From contig CAMHRJ010000106.1 in NCBI GenBank assembly GCA_946187475.1, forward strand, positions 1 through 7,296: a stretch of DNA of 7,296 nt, in the 5' to 3' direction. This DNA comes from an uncultured Clostridia bacterium. GTDB taxonomy: Bacteria; Bacillota; Clostridia; Oscillospirales; Oscillospiraceae. Each line of letters begins with the position of its first letter. Position 1 is the stretch's first letter. Made by a program: the position numbers and the translations under genes. The notes beneath the pieces were generated by a model. That model made no database searches, was not told where the DNA came from, and saw only the letters and a program-made list of their open reading frames with translations. This document shows, one piece after another, positions 4,601 to 7,296 of the stretch.

Positions 4601-6079
4601 TCACTCCTCGTATTTTGCGCAAGCTTTCTCCAGCGCATCGATGACGATGCGGAGGGTCTTGATGCGGGCATATTTTTTGTCGTTGGACTCGATGATGAAC
4701 CAGGGGGCGTTCTCGGTGCTGGTCTTTTGCAGCATCTCGTCGATGGCCTCCTCATACTGGGGCCACTTCTCCCGGTTTCTCCAGTCCTCGTCGGTGAGCT
4801 TCCACTGCTTTTCCGGGGTGTTCTGCCGGTCGGTGAAACGCTGGAGCTGGGTGTCGGAATCGATCTGAATCCAGAATTTCAGCACCACGGCGCCCCAGTC
4901 GGTGAGCTGGCGCTCGAACTCGTTGATCTCGGCGTAGGCCCGCTTCCAGTCGGCTTCGCTGCAGAAGCCCTCCAGCCGCTCCACCATGACGCGGCCGTAC
5001 CAGGTGCGGTCAAAGACGCAGATGTGGCCCGTGCGGGGCAGGCGGGTCCAGAACCGCCAGAGGAAATGGCGATTGATCTCGTGGGGCTCCGGGGAGGCGA
5101 TGGGCATCACATCCACACCCCGGGGGTCCAGGGGCTTGGTGATGCGGCGGATGTTGCCGCCTTTGCCGGCAGCGTCCCAGCCCTCATAGCAGAGGATGAC
5201 GGGAATCTTGCGCCGATAGATCACATTGTGCAGCTCGCCCAGCCGCTTCTGCAGCTTTTTGAGCTCCTTGCGATACTCCGCGTCCTCGATGGTGGGAGAG
5301 AGGTCCACCTCGCTGAGGCGCGGCATTTTTTTCAGGGGAAATTTCTCCTTGAAGGGCTTGCCCACATAGCGGCCCTTTTCCAGGCCCTGGTCGATGAGGT
5401 CCGTGAGCAGCTTCAGGGCGTCCCGCACGGCGACCTTCTTGTCCTCGCCGTCCAGCACGTGCCAGGGGATGGGGTCGTCGGTTTTATCCATGAAGGCGTC
5501 GTAGGTCTCGGCAAAGGTGTTGTACTCCCGGTGCTGCCAGACGTCGTCATCGGCCACACGCCACTCGGTCTCATAGTTCTCCCGCAGGGCAGCCAGACGC
5601 TTGCCCTGTTCTTTTTCGCTGATGTGCAGGAAGAGCTTCAAGATCAGATAGCCCCCGTCCCGGAGCTGACGCTCGAACTCCTGCACCGCCTGGATGCGGG
5701 CTTTATACTCTTTTTTGGTGATGTCCCGGCGCAGATACTTGCTCACGGCGGAGTCCATCCAGCCGGCGTCATAGAACATGATCTTGCCGTTTTCCGGGAT
5801 AGCGGCAAAGTAGGGATAGAGGAAGGGATAGCGCTCCTCCTTTTCCGGGCGGATCACCGGGGAAACCACGTTGTAGAACCGGGGGTCGATCTCGCTGATG
5901 AGGCTGCTGATCATGCTTCCCTTTCCCGCAGCCGCCCAGCCCTCGAGCAGGATGATGATGGGCAGTTTCTTCTCGCGGATCAGCTGCTGCTGTGCCAGAA
6001 GCTTTTCCCGCAGGGCGGCAGTTTCGGCCTTCAGGGCCTGCTTATCCTCGGACTTTGCTGGTTTGAATTTTTGCAGCAT
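4601..6079 (-). CDS. pap: Polyphosphate:AMP phosphotransferase (class II, two PPK2 domains)
   Basis: 492 residues made of two fused PPK2 domains, the layout of class II PPK2 enzymes, which phosphorylate AMP to ADP using polyphosphate. Domain 1 (about 10-235) has a Walker A loop EGWAAAGKG (46-54) and a Walker B-like FYDAGWMDS (102-110). Domain 2 (about 270-490) has EGWDAAGKGGNIRR (299-312) and FDRTWYGRVMVER (356-368), the full catalytic set. Domain 1 has Ala where domain 2 has D302 and R358, so domain 2 is probably the active one. There is no signal peptide, so it is cytoplasmic. The ATG at 6079 has GAGG (6088-6091) 8 nt upstream. The gap to the decarboxylase is 62 bp. A lone TATATT (6100-6105) could be a -10, but no -35 is visible, so co-transcription with the decarboxylase is as likely. 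Its stop is one base from the convergent aldolase's stop. Confidence 0.95.
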   Translation of the reverse strand: MLQKFKPAKSEDKQALKAETAALREKLLAQQQLIREKKLPIIILLEGWAAAGKGSMISSLISEIDPRFYNVVSPVIRPEKEERYPFLYPYFAAIPENGKIMFYDAGWMDSAVSKYLRRDITKKEYKARIQAVQEFERQLRDGGYLILKLFLHISEKEQGKRLAALRENYETEWRVADDDVWQHREYNTFAETYDAFMDKTDDPIPWHVLDGEDKKVAVRDALKLLTDLIDQGLEKGRYVGKPFKEKFPLKKMPRLSEVDLSPTIEDAEYRKELKKLQKRLGELHNVIYRRKIPVILCYEGWDAAGKGGNIRRITKPLDPRGVDVMPIASPEPHEINRHFLWRFWTRLPRTGHICVFDRTWYGRVMVERLEGFCSEADWKRAYAEINEFERQLTDWGAVVLKFWIQIDSDTQLQRFTDRQNTPEKQWKLTDEDWRNREKWPQYEEAIDEMLQKTSTENAPWFIIESNDKKYARIKTLRIVIDALEKACAKYEE

Positions 6080-6141
6080 GGCGATATCCTCACTTTCTTA
6101 ATATAGAGCGCGCTGTGTATCTGCGTCGGGAGGCGTTCCGG

Positions 6142-7296
6142 TCAGAGAACCTCTCCCGCTGCGGTCAAAAACAGTTCCTCGGGCTTTTCCTGCGAGGCGA
6201 ACTGCATGGGCGAAAAGGACGCGGCGTAGCTGCCGGCGTTGTTGATCCAGACGGCGTCGCCGGGCTCCAGATGGGGCATGAGGATGTCCTCAGCGATCAC
6301 GTCCGTGCCGGTGCAGAGGTTGCCCGCCAGGGTCACCCGCTCCGTGGGCGGTTCCTCCTTCAGCGCATGAATCTGAAATGCGTCCGTGGTGGTGAACAGC
6401 GGCTCCAGCACCGGCGGGTTGAGCCCGCTGCGCGCGGCCATGGAGGCCACCGCCGGGCGCAGGAAGCCGTTGAGGGTGTTTTTCAAAATCACATAGGTCT
6501 TGCCCCGGGAGTCTTTGCGGTCTGCCACCGTGGTCACATAGACGCCGCTCTGGCAGGTGACGTAGCGGCCGGTCTCGATGATGAGTCTCGTATCCGGGAA
6601 GGCGGCCTGAAAGGCCTCCAGCTCCGGCTTCGCCAGCGCACTGAGCCGCTCCACGTCCAGCTCCCGGTCGGAGGCGCCGAAGGGCACGCCCATGCCGGAG
6701 CCCATGTTCACATAGTCCAGCTTCCCGCAGACGGTCTCGAACTTCCTGGCCATGGCCAGCAGCCGGCGATAATAGCCGGCCAGGATCTCGGCGCTGAGCT
6801 CCTGGCTCTGCACATGGACGTGGAGCCCTGTGATGCGGACGTTTCGGGCGCCGCCGTTTTGCAGAAACGCCAGTGCCTGCTCCTCATCCACGCCGAACTT
6901 GGAGGCCGCGCCGCCGTCGCCGCGGAAGGTGAAGTCCGGGTTCAGCCGCAGGCCGATCTCCGCCTGCTCTCCCCGGTCCGCCGCAATGGCGCTGATGCGG
7001 TGCACCTCGCCGAGACTGTCGGCAATGAGGACGCATTTGCCCCAGGCGTGCTCCAAATCCCATAGGTTCTTTCCGGGGGCGGAATAGTAGATCTTCTCCG
7101 CCGGCAGTCCCGCCTCGCGGGCAGAAAGCACCTCGTTCAGGCTGGCGGCGTCGGCGCCGAAGCCCCGGGAGAACACCGTGTCCAGCACCCGCCGGTGGGG
7201 ATTGCATTTGATGGAATACAGAAATTCCACCTTCGGGAACAGCCCTTTCAGCCGCTCCACCCGACGGAGGATTTCTCCCTCGTCATAGAGATAAAA
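6142..7296 (-). CDS. PLP-dependent fold-III decarboxylase, Orn/DAP/BtrK-like (5' end cut by window)
   Basis: 384 residues are visible; the frame enters from base 7296 (FYLYDEGEIL...), so only a short N-terminal piece is missing. Numbering from the first visible residue: YSIKCNP (27-33) with K30 as the lysine that binds PLP; HVHVQSQ (159-165); the glycine loop MGSGMG (198-203) for the cofactor phosphate; ETGRY (241-245); and GNLCTGTD (325-332), with C328 and D332 reaching into the partner subunit's active site. This is the alanine-racemase-type barrel of diaminopimelate, ornithine and arginine decarboxylases. GNLCTGTD and SYAASFSPMQF are closer to enzymes in natural-product or carrier-protein contexts (BtrK, PvsE-like groups) than to LysA, from memory of family motifs. 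The usual DGG before the LLRP motif reads KNT (272-274). The GTG at 7260 is not the start because homology continues upstream. Confidence 0.9.
   Translation of the reverse strand, partial: FYLYDEGEILRRVERLKGLFPKVEFLYSIKCNPHRRVLDTVFSRGFGADAASLNEVLSAREAGLPAEKIYYSAPGKNLWDLEHAWGKCVLIADSLGEVHRISAIAADRGEQAEIGLRLNPDFTFRGDGGAASKFGVDEEQALAFLQNGGARNVRITGLHVHVQSQELSAEILAGYYRRLLAMARKFETVCGKLDYVNMGSGMGVPFGASDRELDVERLSALAKPELEAFQAAFPDTRLIIETGRYVTCQSGVYVTTVADRKDSRGKTYVILKNTLNGFLRPAVASMAARSGLNPPVLEPLFTTTDAFQIHALKEEPPTERVTLAGNLCTGTDVIAEDILMPHLEPGDAVWINNAGSYAASFSPMQFASQEKPEELFLTAAGEVL

Noticed and set aside
6100..6105. TATATT as a promoter for the phosphotransferase gene
   Set aside because: It matches a -10 at 5/6, but no -35 is found at 16-18 bp and the start would fall almost on the ribosome binding site.
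4727..6106. 459-codon open frame on the plus strand
   Set aside because: It is fully antisense to the polyphosphate:AMP phosphotransferase, whose motifs are unambiguous, and is a codon-bias shadow.
6115..7065. 316-codon open frame on the plus strand
   Set aside because: It is antisense to the PLP decarboxylase, with no domain and shadow-like composition.

Overview
The window is GC-rich, densely packed bacterial chromosome. Strong AGGAGG-type ribosome binding sites, sigma-A-type promoters, PlsY-type phospholipid synthesis and a zinc-ribbon/YARHG membrane protein all point to a high-GC Firmicute, probably a gut Clostridia of the Oscillospiraceae type. The taxonomic placement is inference from gene families and style; no rRNA or marker gene is present.

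Layout, left to right. A membrane protein on the minus strand (zinc ribbon, one TM helix, Thr/Pro linker, start of a YARHG domain) runs off the left edge and has its own promoter. Upstream of it on the same strand is plsY (glycerol-3-phosphate acyltransferase), whose promoter region is overlaid by two inverted repeats. Next comes a 131-bp element (1292-1422) made of 7-nt repeats arranged as two opposed 35-nt arms. It can fold into a four-way cloverleaf and begins on the base after the stop codon of the next gene. That gene is a GT4 glycosyltransferase with an unusual Ala/Arg-rich C-terminal tail. It starts at a TTG codon overlapping the stop of a metallophosphoesterase, so the two form a translationally coupled pair. 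A divergent promoter region (3540-3678) separates this pair from a plus-strand class II aldolase. The aldolase converges, with one base between stop codons, on a two-domain PPK2-type polyphosphate:AMP phosphotransferase (minus). Upstream of that, a PLP-dependent fold-III decarboxylase (minus) is cut by the right edge.

The genes do not form one pathway. PlsY and the glycosyltransferase could both serve membrane lipid synthesis (acyl-glycerol backbone and glycolipid head group), but the glycosyltransferase acceptor is not visible. The phosphotransferase links polyphosphate to the AMP/ADP balance. The decarboxylase resembles the BtrK/NRPS-associated branch more than housekeeping LysA and may belong to a biosynthetic group outside the window. 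No rRNA, tRNA, CRISPR array, transposase or phage gene was found. The most unexplained structure is the heptad-repeat cloverleaf element. No other gene-free stretch exceeds 300 bases; the longest is 1169-1422, and it holds the plsY promoter, its inverted repeats and this element.
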